Source: Lepisosteus oculatus (lineage: Eukaryota > Chordata > Actinopteri > Semionotiformes > Lepisosteidae). Taken from it: a stretch of 64,000 bases of DNA. The DNA lies in assembly GCF_040954835.1 (NCBI RefSeq), contig NC_090697.1, forward strand, positions 16,360,001 to 16,424,000. Reading direction: 5' to 3'. This document shows positions 26,301 through 37,200 of this stretch, one piece after another (the first letter of the stretch is position 1; the number at the start of each line of letters is the position of its first letter). Position numbers and translations under genes: made by a program. Under the pieces are notes generated by a model, which saw nothing but the letters and a program-made list of their open reading frames with translations, had not been told where the DNA came from and did no database searches.

Positions 26301-29300
26301 TGAAAAGCATCGACTAGAAATATCTGTTCTGTCCAGTCAAGGCTTGCTGGTCACCGGCTTACTTTTAAAGAATGGTACAATTATTATTTGGCCAATGTCT
26401 CACAATGCCGTGACCATAACAAAGCAATGTTGAGGTGACGTCACAGGCAGGCTTCTCATCTCTAATAGAGCACCTCTGTCACCAGCTCACCAATGCCATC
26501 TGCAGAAAGTGGCAGATTTTTAACAGGCTGTCCAGACGCTAATACCCAATACTTCTTTTGCTAGATTTGTTTTTCATTTTGACTACGGTACATTCTATTC
26601 AGAAAAAAATATTATTTGATCTGTGCTCATCTTCATATTTTCTGTGATTTTGAAGGGAATCTATGTGTGAGTCCTTGATTAAAGGACAGAATGTTCATTC
26701 TACTTTGTAATTTGGTATATACCAGTACTCGATGTTCATATTTATCTGGTCTGGAAGTACGCAGCAGGACTGAAGATATCAATGCTGAAAATAAGAACAG
26801 AAGGATAATATGTTTTACCAATGCCCAGGCCATCTGATGCTTCAGTTCTTCCAGTTTGGCAAGCATCTCATCTAGAGAAGCCAGACCCTTGTATTTATCT
26901 TCTTTTTCCAAATACTGGCGTTTTAACTCCTCTAGGCTCTATAATAAATTGGAGAAAAAAAAAGCTTTCAATATCCATTTTAAGCACACTATATTAAACA
27001 TTCGTTTTGTTACATTAGAATTAGACCAGGTTAAAGTTTAATATTAAACTTCATCAGCACGGGTTAAATATCTTTAACTTCCTGAAATTTTCCATTCCTT
27101 ATAAATTCTTGTAGTTTTCTATGCAATGCAGGTCTAGTGGCAGTTTTGTTTATGTTTACTTGTACATTAACTCGAGGTATGAAAAAGGCAAAAATAGAAT
27201 TTGTGAATTCAAAGTTCATGTTTATATAGAGAAGATCTTCAGTACAAGATGTCTTAAATTTATTGAGTACTTCTAACTGTACGTGCATTGCAGCAGCCAG
27301 TGGAAAAGAGAACAGGCGGCTCTGTATGTGTATACTGATGGAAAAGGGATAATATAATAATTACAGAAAGGAAGCAGCAGTACTTAAGAGTTCCCATTTC
27401 AAACCTGAAATATATTTGTGTAAAAAATCTAAAATCTTAAAATAAAGAGAATATTGTTTCCTTTCAGCATGGAATAAAACTTTCCCTCTTCCTTTAAATG
27501 AAGATACCTGGGGATTCAGAGTACTCTGCTAGTACCTGTGCCTCACTGACACAACTTACATATTCTTAGGATTCAGGACTTTGAGTTTATTATGTACTGT
27601 ATATAAAAGAGTAATTTACAGTTCTCTTTTTACTATTTATAGATTGTATCTGCTTCAGATTACAATTAATAAGATTGTAAGCAACTATGAAAGTTACCTC
27701 TTCGTGTTTTTCAATTTTACTAAGTGTGACAGTCCTCGTCTTCATAATGTAACTGTAATCTTCTTTCATCTGCTCCAGCTGAGTGGCTTTCATGAAAAAC
27801 TGAAGGAAAATATATAACAAATAATTAACTCAAGAGGCCAAATAAAGGCAAGTATCAGTGAAAGTAACCTAAGATTACTTACATTAGCAGCCAGCATGAC
27901 AAAAGCAACTTATTAAAAAACTACTCAACCATATACAGTATACTGTATGCAACAGAACAATAATTGTTCTAAACAATAACTATTATTTGCAGGATAACTT
28001 ATAAAATAGAATATATGATTAAAACAGCATATAAGTGGCCAAACAGCAACAGTTGAAGGCTGCTCCTGTCAAGGGCACTTCAACTCTTTACTGCCTATCA
28101 GGACTTGAAATTCCCACGAGTAAAAAAGACTATGAATCTGACTGGACAGCAATGAAACGTCAAAAGACATTAGAGTGTAGAATCGGTAATCACTGGCTCA
28201 TATTACTAACAACTGGTTTCAACACAGGTGCAGAGAGACATCTCAGGACTTCACAGGAAGGCCCATTTTCTGCAAATACTGTTGTTTCACGATGAAAACG
28301 TTTCTGAGTCATCAAAGTAATCATTCCTACATTATATGAGAAATAAGAACTACTTACTTTTGTTATACAAAAACAAAACAAGCCCCAAAGGTTTAAGTTC
28401 CATATTATAATTATGTTTTACTGTACATTGTGGTTATCACAAGATGCATCAATATAACATTTAACCTGTCAGCAAACAACATTACACCCCTCATTGAGAA
28501 GTGTGTGCGTTATCAATGTCACAGCCCTGAGGTACCACATAATTCATTGACAAAAAATGAAAATATAGCTAAATGAAAAATAAACTGACAAGTACTTAAC
28601 AAGTACGTTTACACTAGTAGAACATCTAAAGAGCCTTTAATTTTTTTATTATAGATCTTCTTCTTTCTCATCAGTTTCTGATTTAAGTTCTAGATGCAGA
28701 CTGCCTTACCTTGTATTTATCTCCTTCCCCTTTCGAATGTAGGAAGTGCTTACTCATTTCTTGGGTTAAAATCGACACAGGGTTATCAACCTGGACAAAA
28801 TGGGAAAATGAACTATCAAGCACAAGTATTTGAAGTTGTATTTCTTTTTCCCCGATATCAATAAAAGTCCTTTGCCTTATTCATGACAACGCCGATGAAC
28901 AATTTTACAGCCGCCGACACAGAAGATCTCAAGGCTGGTGATGAGACAAGACAAGCATCCCTCCAGTTCTTAAATATTTCTGAGTAAATCAATGCACACA
29001 CCTGGATGTTGAAGTGATCCAGAATGGAAATGAGCTCCTCCTTTTTCGTTGACATTAACTGACCTTTTAAGAAACAACAAAACTTTTCCAACAGTTCTGA
29101 AAAAAGATAACTAGAATGCAAAATAAAGTGTCAAGTCTGAAACACGTTTATCACTTACTTTTTCTATTACTCTTTCTGCACAAAGATTTAACAACTTGAT
29201 TTTGGTCTTTGGCTAGTGTTTCCTTTAATTCAAATGTTCGCTGACTCATAAACATTGTTTTTTCAGAATTCTATACGTACTGCTATAACATATCTATGTA

Positions 29301-32300
29301 AGTGGAGTACACACCAGATTAAAACACCAAAATTGTCAATAACACCATGATTACCACTAGTCATTATATTAAAATTAGCAACAATCTAGAACCTACTGCA
29401 AAAAAGTCAATACAAACTTAGAGATTGAAGAGCTCTAAATAAATACCAGAATCCCACTCTATAGTTACTTTCTTGGTAAATAATGCAATACAATACAGGT
29501 CTACATACAGTAGTACAGCTTAGTATAGTACATAGATCCCTTCGTCTATATTAATCCTATGTCATTTGCTCCTATATTGAATTTTGGAGCTCAATGCTTA
29601 ATGATAAAGGAATATAAAAACATCTGAAGCCCAGTGAGGAAGCATTAAAATTGCTTATCCTACAGCACTGAATGGTGTGAGGCAGGAATTACCCTCTCTC
29701 TCACTACACACCTGTGTCAAGGAAATGTCTGATCAGCATTTTGAGTTAAAAAAAGTAGCCTTGCTGTTACTAACTCTTTGAGAGAGTGAACATTTGACCT
29801 ATGTGTTGCAAAACTGAATGACTAGTACGGTAGGGAATAAAAACAGGTTTATTTAAAACAAAGAATAAGAAATTACCCATTTTGTTTTTTAATTTGTAAG
29901 ATCTGACACCATCACTCGAAATCCTTTGTTCAACAATGATGGACTCCCCATATACCACAGGCTTGTAAGCATCTGGTCCTCTGTTGCGTAAAGTTATTGA
30001 GACATCTGCAGAACTATACATGCAAAAACATAAAGAGCTCTGATTACATATCTAAATAAGATCAGCTTTGCCCTATAATTCTGAATATGTACTGCAGCTC
30101 ATACTGTACATTGATCTAGATACAAAATGGAGCAGTACTGACATTGCTGACATAAATGGTAGATAAATTTAAAGAGACCCACCCATTTTAATTTAAAAAG
30201 TGACTGCCTCATTAACAGAAGCTGCTACTGCTGCTATTTGTTAATGATATCAGTTAAAATATATAGTTAAATATATCAGTTTGTGTTACTGCAAGAATCT
30301 GTTGACAGTATTGCATGTATTTCAGCCTTATTACACATTGCCCCACCTCTTACCTTTCTCCATCTTTCACAAATCCTTTCAAAGATGATCCCCTGTTTGT
30401 AGCCACTGCCTTACCACCAAGGCCAACAATCAGTGCTGTGAGAACAGCACTCTTACCACCTGAAATCCAAAAAAGAAGACACATTATTTTTCTATATATG
30501 ATTACCCAACAAAACAATAATAAAATAAAATAACCCTAACCCTATTATTAACCATAATAAAATAATAAAAAGAAAAAAATGATGTACACTTCCAACATAT
30601 TTGTTTACAAAGTGTACTATGTTAATGTTTTGGTTTTGTCTTGAAAAAATAAGCACACTCCCAAAAGATTATGGCTTTATGCGTTTAAACATTTGGTTTT
30701 CACTGAGTCCTCACAAAGTCCCAACAGCAGATAAAATTACAAAGGAACAAGTAAAGGCTTATTCCATGCTGAAAAGAGAAGAAAAGAAACACAATGTTTT
30801 GACTGTGGTGCATTCTTCAAGTGACAAAATTAGCCTAATTTAACACTCACGTATTCAACTCCTTCATTTAATTTAAAAATGAGCCAGCATTCAATACCTC
30901 TGTATGAAATAGTAAGTAAACACCTTGTTTCAGTAACTCGTGGCACCCCTTTTAGAAGCAATAACTTGAATTACACGTTTCCTGTAAAAGCTCATCAGTC
31001 TCTCACACTGCCTGGGAGGAATTCTGGCTCTTCCTTACAGAACTGCTTCACCTCTGTGATGTTTGAGGGCTTTCTTGCGCGTATGTCTCTTTGAGTGCCA
31101 CCATCTTTTAGGACTTAGACATGGCTATTCCAAAATCCTGTATTTCATTTTTTATTAGCCATTCTATCACTGCATTGCTTGTGTGTTTTAAATTATTGTC
31201 CTGTTGCATGATCCACTTTCAGTTCAGCATTAGCTTTAGCTATTAGACCGATGGTCTCACGTTTCCCTCTAGATACTCTGATATAGTGGGGAATTCATAT
31301 TAGACTCAATGATAGCAAGATGTCCAGGTCCTGAGGCATCAAAACAGGCCCAAACCATCCCCCTCCCACCACCGTGTTGATGGCTGGAATGAGGTTCTTC
31401 TGGTCAAAGGCTTTCGCCAAACATGAAGTTTTGCATTGTGGCCAAACAACTCCACTTTTAACTCATCTGTCCAAAGCATATTGTTCTAGAAGTCTTATTT
31501 TTCATTGAAGTGACATTTTGCAAACTTAAGGCACGAAGCAGTGCTCTCCTTGGAGAGCAGGGGTTTATTCCTTGCTATCCTTACAAGAAAGCTTCTCTTT
31601 TTCATTCGTTTCCTGATGGTGGACTCACAAACTCTGACATTTTCCGTAGCATGAGAGAAGCCTGCAGATCGCTGGATGTAACCTAAGGGTTCTTTGAGAC
31701 TAGGAACATCATGGTGAGAATTAGGTAGGATGGCCACTCCTGAGTAGCATAACAGTGGTTTTGAATTTTCTCCATTTGTAGATTATCTTTCTTACTGTGA
31801 AATTCATATTGTTTTGAAATGGCTTTGTAACTTTCCCCAGACTGATAAGCAGCAACAAGGCAGTTACAGATTTATTTTGATCTGGGCATAATGTGTTACC
31901 ACAAACCTGAAGGCTTTAGGCCAAACGTAAAGTTTAAACAAAGTTTCTAATTTTATATACAGGTAGAATCTCATCCTCATGATCAACTAATCATTTGCAC
32001 ATTTTGATGCACCTGACTCTACATACTCCTAACTGAAATGGCAGAACTAAGAGTGCACTTATCTCTGTTTTTCACACAGAGATATTAAATTCTGGCTGTT
32101 TTTTTTTTAATAATGACAAAGTAGACTTTTGTATGTTATTTGTCACATGGGGTTAGTTTTATCTGCTATTAGGACTTGCTGAGGAATAGGTGAAGACCAT
32201 ATATATCTAAATATGTTAAACATTTTATGGTTTAACCTTTTCACAACACTGTATGTGGACATCCATTGTTTACATTCTGTTTACTTATAAACAATGCTCA

Positions 32301-33367
32301 TTTAAAACATGGCTGAAAGGAATAATGAATCATTTAACATGAAATTACTGCACATAAAACTCATGTTAAAGGTCATGTCATGTGAAGGAATGTTAGCAAA
32401 AATTATCATTATATATACTGACAAATCACAAGCATATAATCATCAAATAAAGACGCATTATCGAATAATTCTGGAAAAGAAGTCAACACACATTTCTGTC
32501 AGGAATAGGAATAAGTGGACTTACTTCCATTATTTCCAACGACAAAGTTAACATTTGGTCCAAAAGTAAAGGGTCCTAACAAGGCATGGCACATGAAGTT
32601 TTTCAAAGAGATGCTTTCAATGATCCCCACTTCTCCGGAAGTCTAAAGGAAAAAAACAATGAAATCCAAAAGGCAGATGGCTTTTGATAACTTTCCCTAA
32701 TTTCATATTAAATGCCTTGCAGTCCAAGTTAGAGATAACGTTCATGAGTAAAATGTAAAATTAATTTCTTGAGCATTGTGAAGTAGAAGAGAATGAGAAA
32801 TAAATACACAAGGGACTTCAAAGACTGTTAAAAATGCTAAACTACAGCACATGCAGAATATTTCTGAAAACCTGCCCCTGTTGTCTAGGACTCAGACTGA
32901 AAAAAGAAACTGTCCAAAAGAAATCTACCTGGGAACTCTGAAATACAAGACCTACAAGACCGAATAATTACATTGCAACGACAGGATCCACGTTTTCCAA
33001 ACTCCATGTGTACCTCCCATAATGACCTTCACACCAGATGCCCCATATTTTACACATTTTCCCCAGCTGAATCAGCAAATATGAAATGATTAAAAATAAA
33101 GTTGGGAATTATTTCTCACAGCTTATGAATCTTACACACGGGATCAAAGCATGTGAAAAAAATGAAACATGCCGAGAATGACTGAAATGTGCCGTGTAAT
33201 TGTTAGGATGACTGTAGGTAAATAATCCATACCAAGTGTGCGGTGTTGGCAGTGGCAGAGAAGACGTGTCTAGAGGAGTCGGAGTCCTCATCCGAGTCTT
33301 CCTCTGGGGCTGTCCGTGCCCTCTTGTGCGCATTCTCGCTTGGGGCATTTTGTTTTCGCTTGGACAT
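8943..33367 (-). CDS. SMC6: SMC6, structural maintenance of chromosomes protein 6
   Basis: ATPase arm of the nuclear SMC5/6 complex, which acts in homologous recombination, replication-fork stability and extrachromosomal DNA silencing. Coding exons, first to last: 33367-33233, 32642-32525, 30459-30354, 30013-29877, 29063-29002, 28790-28710, 27799-27698, 26938-26819, 24650-24552, 24099-23953, 22017-21929, 21402-21238, 21123-20945, 20623-20422, 18977-18863, 18237-18077, 17671-17536, 16092-16012, 15550-15380, 13397-13260, 12904-12759, 11262-11137, 10630-10525, 10396-10244, 9899-9802, 9054-8943. They total 3285 nt (1094 codons plus stop; human about 1091), and every junction keeps phase with GT-AG ends. 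Walker A is at residues 81-88, then coiled coil, hinge (about 460-650), coiled coil, signature LSGGERS (991-997) and Walker B CLDEFD (1017-1022). The start [10 protein letters not shown] matches the family N terminus and lies 13 nt inside an exon. It appears intact. Introns carry many repeats, listed separately. Confidence 0.97.
9137..9341. mobile_element. Foldback element, copy 2
   Basis: The same palindromic family as 4154-4348. The left arm starts GGAAACAAGTAAAGATTTATT; the right arm extends further, to CTACCCACTTGAACTT, the mirror of the extra left end of copy 1. The arms carry GGCTGTGGAGCC and GGCTCCAAAGCC blocks beside CGAAAT. It lies in the last SMC6 intron. No clear flanking repeat was found. 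Confidence 0.65.
10244..10396 (-). CDS. SMC6: SMC6 exon with ABC signature and Walker B
   Basis: 51 codons, phase 0 at both ends. It starts [20 protein letters not shown] and continues ERSFSTVCF to [11 protein letters not shown]. It holds the signature motif that contacts ATP across the head dimer, and the Walker B Asp plus catalytic Glu (D1019, E1020). Confidence 0.97.
11425..11700. repeat. Unrecognised GC-rich block in SMC6 intron
   Basis: About 275 bp, clearly richer in G and C than its surroundings, without splice or coding signals (for example CTCAGGCCTAATGACACCAG and GATAAAGGCGACCTGCAGTC). It resembles an inserted dispersed repeat, but I cannot name a family or see flanking duplications. 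Confidence 0.3.
13688..13934 (-). mobile_element. tRNA-headed SINE with (ATCTT)n tail, copy 1
   Basis: Read on the minus strand it begins GGCGGAGCGGAGCAGTGGC, has a degenerate box B near TTGCCGGGTCAAATCCC, then CTCATGGAGAGCAAGCTGGG, and ends ATGGCCAATAAAGTGATC plus TTATC repeats. The same family recurs at 39984-40241 and 50618-50757. It lies between SMC6 exons 19 and 20. Confidence 0.8.
14216..14300. repeat. (TAA)n microsatellite
   Basis: About 28 uninterrupted trinucleotide units. It forms the 3' tail of the adjacent 5S-headed SINE on the minus strand and is probably length-variable. Confidence 0.95.
14301..14502 (-). mobile_element. 5S-headed SINE, internally deleted, copy 1
   Basis: The right part (about 14429-14480) is the reverse complement of a 5S rRNA 3' half: GGTCTCCCATCCAGGTACTG and CACACCTGCTTAGCTTC. 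The left end keeps GCTTACACTTATAT, then jumps to CCCCGTCACTATACTGGGGC, so several hundred bases present at 62508-63073 are missing. The CCCCTGCTGG unit is duplicated. Orientation is minus, with the (TAA)n block as tail. Confidence 0.75.
15792..15833. repeat. Perfect 16-bp hairpin
   Basis: Arms AAAAAAAAGAATGTTG (15792-15807) and its exact complement (15818-15833), with a 10-nt loop. It sits in the SMC6 intron between exons 18 and 19. It may be a decayed MITE or chance; no coding role. Confidence 0.75.
16297..16447. mobile_element. Foldback element, copy 3
   Basis: Palindrome with centre near 16383. Left arm GGCTGCAAAGGAACAAGTAA through CACAACGTTTCGGCTCTGG; right arm CCTGAAGAAGGCTCCACGG through AACGTTGTGTTTTC. 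The arms are nearly identical inverted copies, the best preserved of the set. It lies between SMC6 exons 17 and 18. Confidence 0.75.
16579..17279 (+). mobile_element. pogo/Tigger-like transposon, non-autonomous
   Basis: 701 bp with terminal inverted repeats CAGTACACTCATACC and (complement of the right end) CAGTACACTTATACC, 14 of 15 matching. A TA follows the right end and CA precedes the left, consistent with a TA duplication after one mutation. At 16903 an ATG opens MGPKEEKN, resembling a pogo/Tigger transposase start, and soon breaks off. The CCCATAAGAAATAATGGAA segment near the right end is also typical. It lies in an SMC6 intron. Confidence 0.7.
17298..17410 (+). mobile_element. tRNA-type SINE fragment
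   Basis: The middle and 3' part of the family seen intact at 23561-23829 (for example AACTGGCCCTGGTGTGAGTG and ATGGAATGGTGTCCAATGC). The tRNA head and GGATGG tail are missing. Confidence 0.55.
18077..21123 (-). CDS. SMC6: SMC6 hinge-coding exons 13-16
   Basis: Exons 21123-20945, 20623-20422, 18977-18863 and 18237-18077 code the hinge used for SMC5 dimerisation. Marks along it are [21 protein letters not shown], then [39 protein letters not shown] and [13 protein letters not shown]. The donor of the last exon is GTTCGT, a weaker match than its neighbours. Confidence 0.93.
19015..19205 (-). mobile_element. tRNA-type SINE fragment
   Basis: Reverse-orientation copy of the GGATGG-tailed SINE family: CACTTATCCAATTCAGGGAC, CCTGTCCAACGCCAGTCTAT, and at the head end ACCCAGGACCCCAGCGCTAC. 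Lies in an SMC6 intron. Confidence 0.6.
22155..23460. repeat. Long dispersed-repeat-like block in SMC6 intron 10
   Basis: Begins GAGGAGGCCGTTCGGCCCAT and continues GGGTAGCTTGTTCCGAAGTT, phrases I associate with a repeat scattered in non-teleost fish genomes. It contains no long reading frame. The family and right boundary are uncertain. Confidence 0.4.
23561..23829 (+). mobile_element. tRNA-type SINE with (GGAT)n tail, 14-bp target duplication
   Basis: Head GCGCAGTGGTTAGAATTGC, body CATGTGGGTTTCCACTGGGT and TTCTTCCCACAGTCCGAAGA, tail TGGATGGATGGATGG. The exact 14-bp repeat ATGGCTGTAAACAT flanks it (23547-23560 and 23830-23843), which fixes both ends. It lies in SMC6 intron 10. Confidence 0.88.
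24777..25141. mobile_element. Foldback element with central spacer, copy 4
   Basis: Left arm 24777-24848 (AAGTAAAGGTTTATTCC to GGAGCCTTCTTCAGG) and right arm about 24981-25145 (ACACCTGAAGAAAACTCCAC to repeated ACTACTTGAA units) are separated by about 130 bp of unrelated DNA. The 13-bp repeat ACAATTACAGGAA flanks the whole (24764-24776 and 25142-25154), so it inserted as one unit. Lies between SMC6 exons 8 and 9. Confidence 0.7.
30354..32642 (-). CDS. SMC6: SMC6 exons 2-3 coding the Walker A loop
   Basis: Exon 32642-32525 reads [20 protein letters not shown] and ends in VGNNG; exon 30459-30354 completes the Ser codon and gives [19 protein letters not shown]. Together they form GNNGSGKS (residues 81-88, catalytic Lys87). 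The intron splits the P-loop inside the Ser codon. Confidence 0.95.
30739..30822 (+). mobile_element. Foldback element, single arm (copy 5)
   Basis: AAAGGAACAAGTAAAGGCTT through GAAAAGAAACACAATG to GTGCATTCTTCAAGTG is one diverged arm of the palindromic family, without its mirror. A still shorter piece (CCTTTCAGCATGGAATAAAA) is at about 27460-27480. Confidence 0.55.
30880..32050 (-). pseudogene. Tc1/mariner-type transposase, degenerate
   Basis: On the minus strand, 31737-31495 reads [19 protein letters not shown] and [11 protein letters not shown], the part of Tc1 transposase between the DNA-binding and catalytic domains. Downstream fragments (31440-31200) recall HGGGSVMVWG- and QQDND-like blocks with frameshifts and stops. 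Terminal repeats were not found. It sits in SMC6 intron 2 and cannot make an active enzyme. Confidence 0.7.
33233..33367 (-). CDS. SMC6: SMC6 first coding exon
   Basis: ATG at 33367-33365, 45 codons. [20 protein letters not shown] is the basic, Lys/Arg-rich start typical of SMC6 and probably includes a nuclear localisation signal; an acidic Asp/Glu/Ser stretch follows. An acceptor (GTTTCACAG) lies 13 nt upstream, so the exon begins at 33380 and an untranslated exon must exist further right. Confidence 0.92.
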
Positions 33368-33716
33368 TTCTTCTCTGTCTCTGTGAAACACAAAACTGCA
33401 TTGATACGCAACTACACCAACAAACACACACTGTTACACTACTATATAAGGACATGGGGCCCTGAGATCATAAAATAAACACCTCAGAGTGTATGAAACG
33501 TTTCCCAAAACCGCCACAAATGCGATTAACAAGATCCTGTGATGTTCACCCCAGATGTGGCGATGGATTTACAGCTCCTGTGTTCCTACTTGGCAGAGAT
33601 TGAGAACCTGAGTGAACAAGATTTATTCTCAACTACACCTGACAGTACCCATCCAGCACACAAAGAAACCCGAGTTCTGAAATTATGGAAATACTGTATG
33701 TACCAGAGTAAATAAG

Positions 33717-34185
33717 AATAATTTCTGACATTTATATAGCGTATTTCTGGATACTCCACTCTAAGTGTTTTACAGGTAATGGGGACTCAACTCCACCACC
33801 ACCAATGTGCAGCCCCCCACCTTGTTGATGTGACGGCAGCCATAGTGCACCAGTATGCTCCCTACACACAGGCTATTATTGCAGAGAACAGAGTGATGAA
33901 GCCAGCTCATAGATGGTGATTACTAGGAGGCCATGACTGGCCAGGGGGAAAAGCAGCTACGACACTGGCGTAACACCGTTACTCTTTTCAAGAAACATGG
34001 AGACCATAACCATGGAGAGTTTGAACCTCGGTTTACATCTCATTTGAAGGACAGTATAGTGTCCCCATCTCAATACAGATGGTCTCCAATACAATACAGG
34101 AGGTCTCCCATCCAGGTACTGACCAGGCTCACACCTGCTGAGCTTCAGTGAGTTGCTAGCTGTGAGTTGCAGGGTGACATGGCTG
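33717..34185 (-). mobile_element. 5S-headed SINE, old diverged copy 2
   Basis: Minus orientation. Left: ACATTTATATAGCG and CTCCACCACCACCAATGTGC; right: GGTCTCCCATCCAGGTACTG and CACACCTGCTGAGCTTC, the 5S-like part. It has more substitutions than the other copies. Lies upstream of SMC6. Confidence 0.75.
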
Positions 34186-35461
34186 AATCACACAAGATCT
34201 TGCGTGAAACCTTCAGTTAGTTAAATACAGTATTTCCGTAATTACAGAACTCTTTGTGTACTGGATGGGCACTGTCAGGTGTAGTTGAGAATAAAGCAAG
34301 TTAATATTTTACTCATACTAAGCTGTGCAAATACAGTGTTCATCATCTCAGAAGCATTCAGATCTTAGTCTAAAGGCATTTGGCATTTGAAAAATAATAG
34401 GATCATAGATTGTTTTCAGACAGCAAAATGAAGGAAGAGAATGAAAATGATCCAAAATTTCAAATTCTGAAACTCCAACATAAATTTGGAGACTGACATT
34501 TGGAAACTCAAAAGGAAACTACAGGTCAAATTTAAAAGTGTTCCTATTTTTGTTTGTGAATACTGTACGTAGAGTAACTTGTGTGTTGTATGTTTGTGTA
34601 GTTTGTGTCTTGTCGTAGTAATAAATATTTGTTTAAACAAGTGTGCCTGGATTATTACTCCTCTCACCAAAGCTGTGTCAGAGAACAAAGAATCCATGTG
34701 CCTCTAATTATACGTACCACTTGGGTATATTCTAGAGAAATCACTTACAAGTTGGGAGTTATCAATAATTATTTGACGTATTGACTGAAATCCTTCATAA
34801 CAGGTGGTCTAGGTTCACTGTAATTTTGCCCCACACACAAAATGCACAATCATTTTTTTCGGGTATTAAATCAGACTTGCCCAGATCTGCATAACCACAT
34901 CGCACAATGAAACCACCAAATGAGTCGTTCCACAATTGCCGGGTTAAAAAATGAAAGTGAGCAAAAAAAACGCATAGCTCAACTGCACAAAGCACGAGGA
35001 GAAGAGCATCAACTATCGGCTGATCACTTGGTAATGTAGTGAGATACCCTGGACTCCTGCTCTTCAGGTGGGATAGTTCTAGCATGTACTCAACCCATGA
35101 ATGAGAGGAAATCATATACTTGTGCCTGAAGAAAAGTACAGTAGGTTTCCCATGCATAAACAGTCACAAGAAGTGCCGACTAGATTAATGAAAAAAGCTC
35201 AGGATATAGTTAAGGTTAAATTATGCAGCAATACTACCGCAAACCCATCAAGAACCCTAAAATGCTCTTTGACATCCTTAAACAACATTTTAATGAACTG
35301 ACTGCCATTGTAGTTTCTACTGCATTATGCCAGCATCAGAGACTTGAATGACTACTGCATCCAGCAGAAGCAAGGCCGCAATAACGAAAGCCCCAGCCAC
35401 GAAGTCGCATGACTCTTCAGGAGGGGGTGATGTTCACATGAAGCAACTACAGTATGTTTAC

Positions 35462-35780
35462 CTCCTCTCGGCGTAATGAAAGGGCAGACTGAGAGAAAAA
35501 CGCGTCACGGCGCGATCAAAAGGCTCACTGGTTTAAAAAAAATGCAATACCCCCACCCCAACCACCAAACAAAACAAAAAAAAAAACATGCAATGCATCT
35601 AGCTAACCAGGGATCAAGACTTGGACGTCAACACACAGGCACGTTTCCGTCCATTCCTCCTCCAGGAACTGAGACTGTTTTGGAGCAAACAGAAAGCGAA
35701 ACTGCGCTGGCACCGACTGCACACGCCGCACGCAGTCAACACGGGAAGTGGGAGTGGGGTCCCGGGTGGATTCTGATGCT
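35462..35780 (-). promoter_or_regulatory. CpG-rich segment; candidate SMC6 first exon and promoter
   Basis: GC- and CpG-rich against an AT-rich background (ACGCGTCACGGCGCGATC; CACACGCCGCACGCAGTC). On the minus strand a donor-like GAGAGGAG|GTAAAC lies at 35461/35460, which could end an untranslated SMC6 exon. The upstream limit is a guess. The 172-codon plus-strand open frame here is probably only a by-product of base composition. Confidence 0.35.
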
Positions 35781-36842
35781 CGTGCTGGTTACCGGGGAGA
35801 CAATCGTTGAGATGCTGCGATTCCAGGCACAGGCAGCAGTACTGTACTGGGAAAGTTTTTGCGTCGATGCTGGTACAGTCAAGTTTCCCAGGCCCCCAAA
35901 GCGGAAAAACTCGCCAATGCTAAGAAAGGAGCCCCGAAAAGCAAAGTGGCAAAGGGATCACCCGGCAATTTTCTTTTTTGTATTGAAAAGTTGACACAAC
36001 ACTGGAGGGTCGTTTAAGCACCTTATAACATAGTTTACGTAAAACACTCGATTTAAGACCATCACGTCGTTAAAACATTCGTTGTACTAAACGCGACAGT
36101 TGCTCAAAAATCAGTTTAACGAAATAGCGATACATCAACCATCAACCAGAAATTGTTTTCCCCCAAAAGTACTGCTATTGCAGTTGCATTCATTCGCCGT
36201 ATGCATTCACTGAGCATAAGTGTCACTGATATCTTCTATCTGAGAAATGTATGTTATCTCGCCCGGTCACTATTATTACAGAAAAATATACAATATTTCT
36301 TGAGATAGCAATACTTTACCGGACTTTGTATACCTCCCTGGATGGGTGTCACATACCGCGCTCTTTCCGACTTAGGAATTCAAAATGCGCAGAATCCAAG
36401 AACATAGGTGATGGGCTCGCAAGTACCGTAATTCACATAATAAGTGAGGACTACTATATATCACTAAGTTTAACGGCGTCTTTTCATGGTGTCATAACGA
36501 CTTCAAAAGCCCTTGTAAGATAACAAAAACAGCACAAATGAAAGTCGTGTCAAAACATTTTACAAAACCTATATTGAACTAAGTAAAAAAAAAACTTTTG
36601 AAACCTTTTTTGACGCAAGCACAAAGCCCCGGGTAAAGGTAAAATAAAGTCCATACTAATTTATTCCATTGGTAAACATATGATGATGTTGCGGTTGCTG
36701 TCTTGTGGGATTTTGTCCCATTCCTGTCATAGAACATAGAGAATCATGTTTCTGCTCACTGTTCTCTGAGGCCTAGATGCCAAACCTCATCCCACAAATG
36801 TTCAATGAGGCTTAAATCTGATAAATCACAGGCATCCACAGC

Positions 36843-37200
36843 TTATCTGTCACATTCCTTCATCTTAACTGCGACAAGACTGAAGTCATGCTTATTGGTA
36901 CCCCCCATCAACTTCATAAAGCCAGTTCTGTAACCCTATCTGTAGATGGTTCTGTACTTGAGCTTCAATCAAAATTGAAAAACCTTGGGGTGATATTTGA
37001 TTCTGGCTTAACATTTGACCCACATGTGAAGCATACTGTCAAAACATAATTTAGTACCACCATTCACAGTCTCCTCTATATATTGTAATTGTGTTTTATC
37101 TTGTGTATTCATCTTATTTATTGTTATTGTCATCCTGTAAAGCACTTTGAGAAGCCACTTTTAAAGGCGCTATAGAAAATAAAGTTTATTATATTTATTA
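36843..37200 (+). mobile_element. L2/CR1-type LINE, 3' fragment
   Basis: The reading frame gives LNCDKTEVMLIGTPHQLHKA and then LKNLGVIFDSGLTFDPHVK, the segment after the reverse-transcriptase catalytic region of L2/CR1 elements. It then jumps to a 3' end CCTGTAAAGCACTTTGAG...GGCGCTATAG and a TTATTATATTTATTATT tail. It is 5'-truncated with an internal deletion. Confidence 0.8.

Noticed and set aside
26055-26433. Overlapping frames in the SMC6 intron before exon 9, considered as a processed pseudogene
   Set aside because: Neither frame resembles a known protein, and no poly(A) tract or flanking duplication was found.
34795-35157. 120-codon minus-strand frame between SMC6 and GEN1
   Set aside because: No recognisable domain, no promoter or splice support, composition like intergenic DNA.
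35476-35994. 172-codon open frame on the plus strand upstream of SMC6
   Set aside because: Low-complexity translation with no domain; it lies in CpG-rich promoter-like DNA where stops are rarer. No splice or family support.
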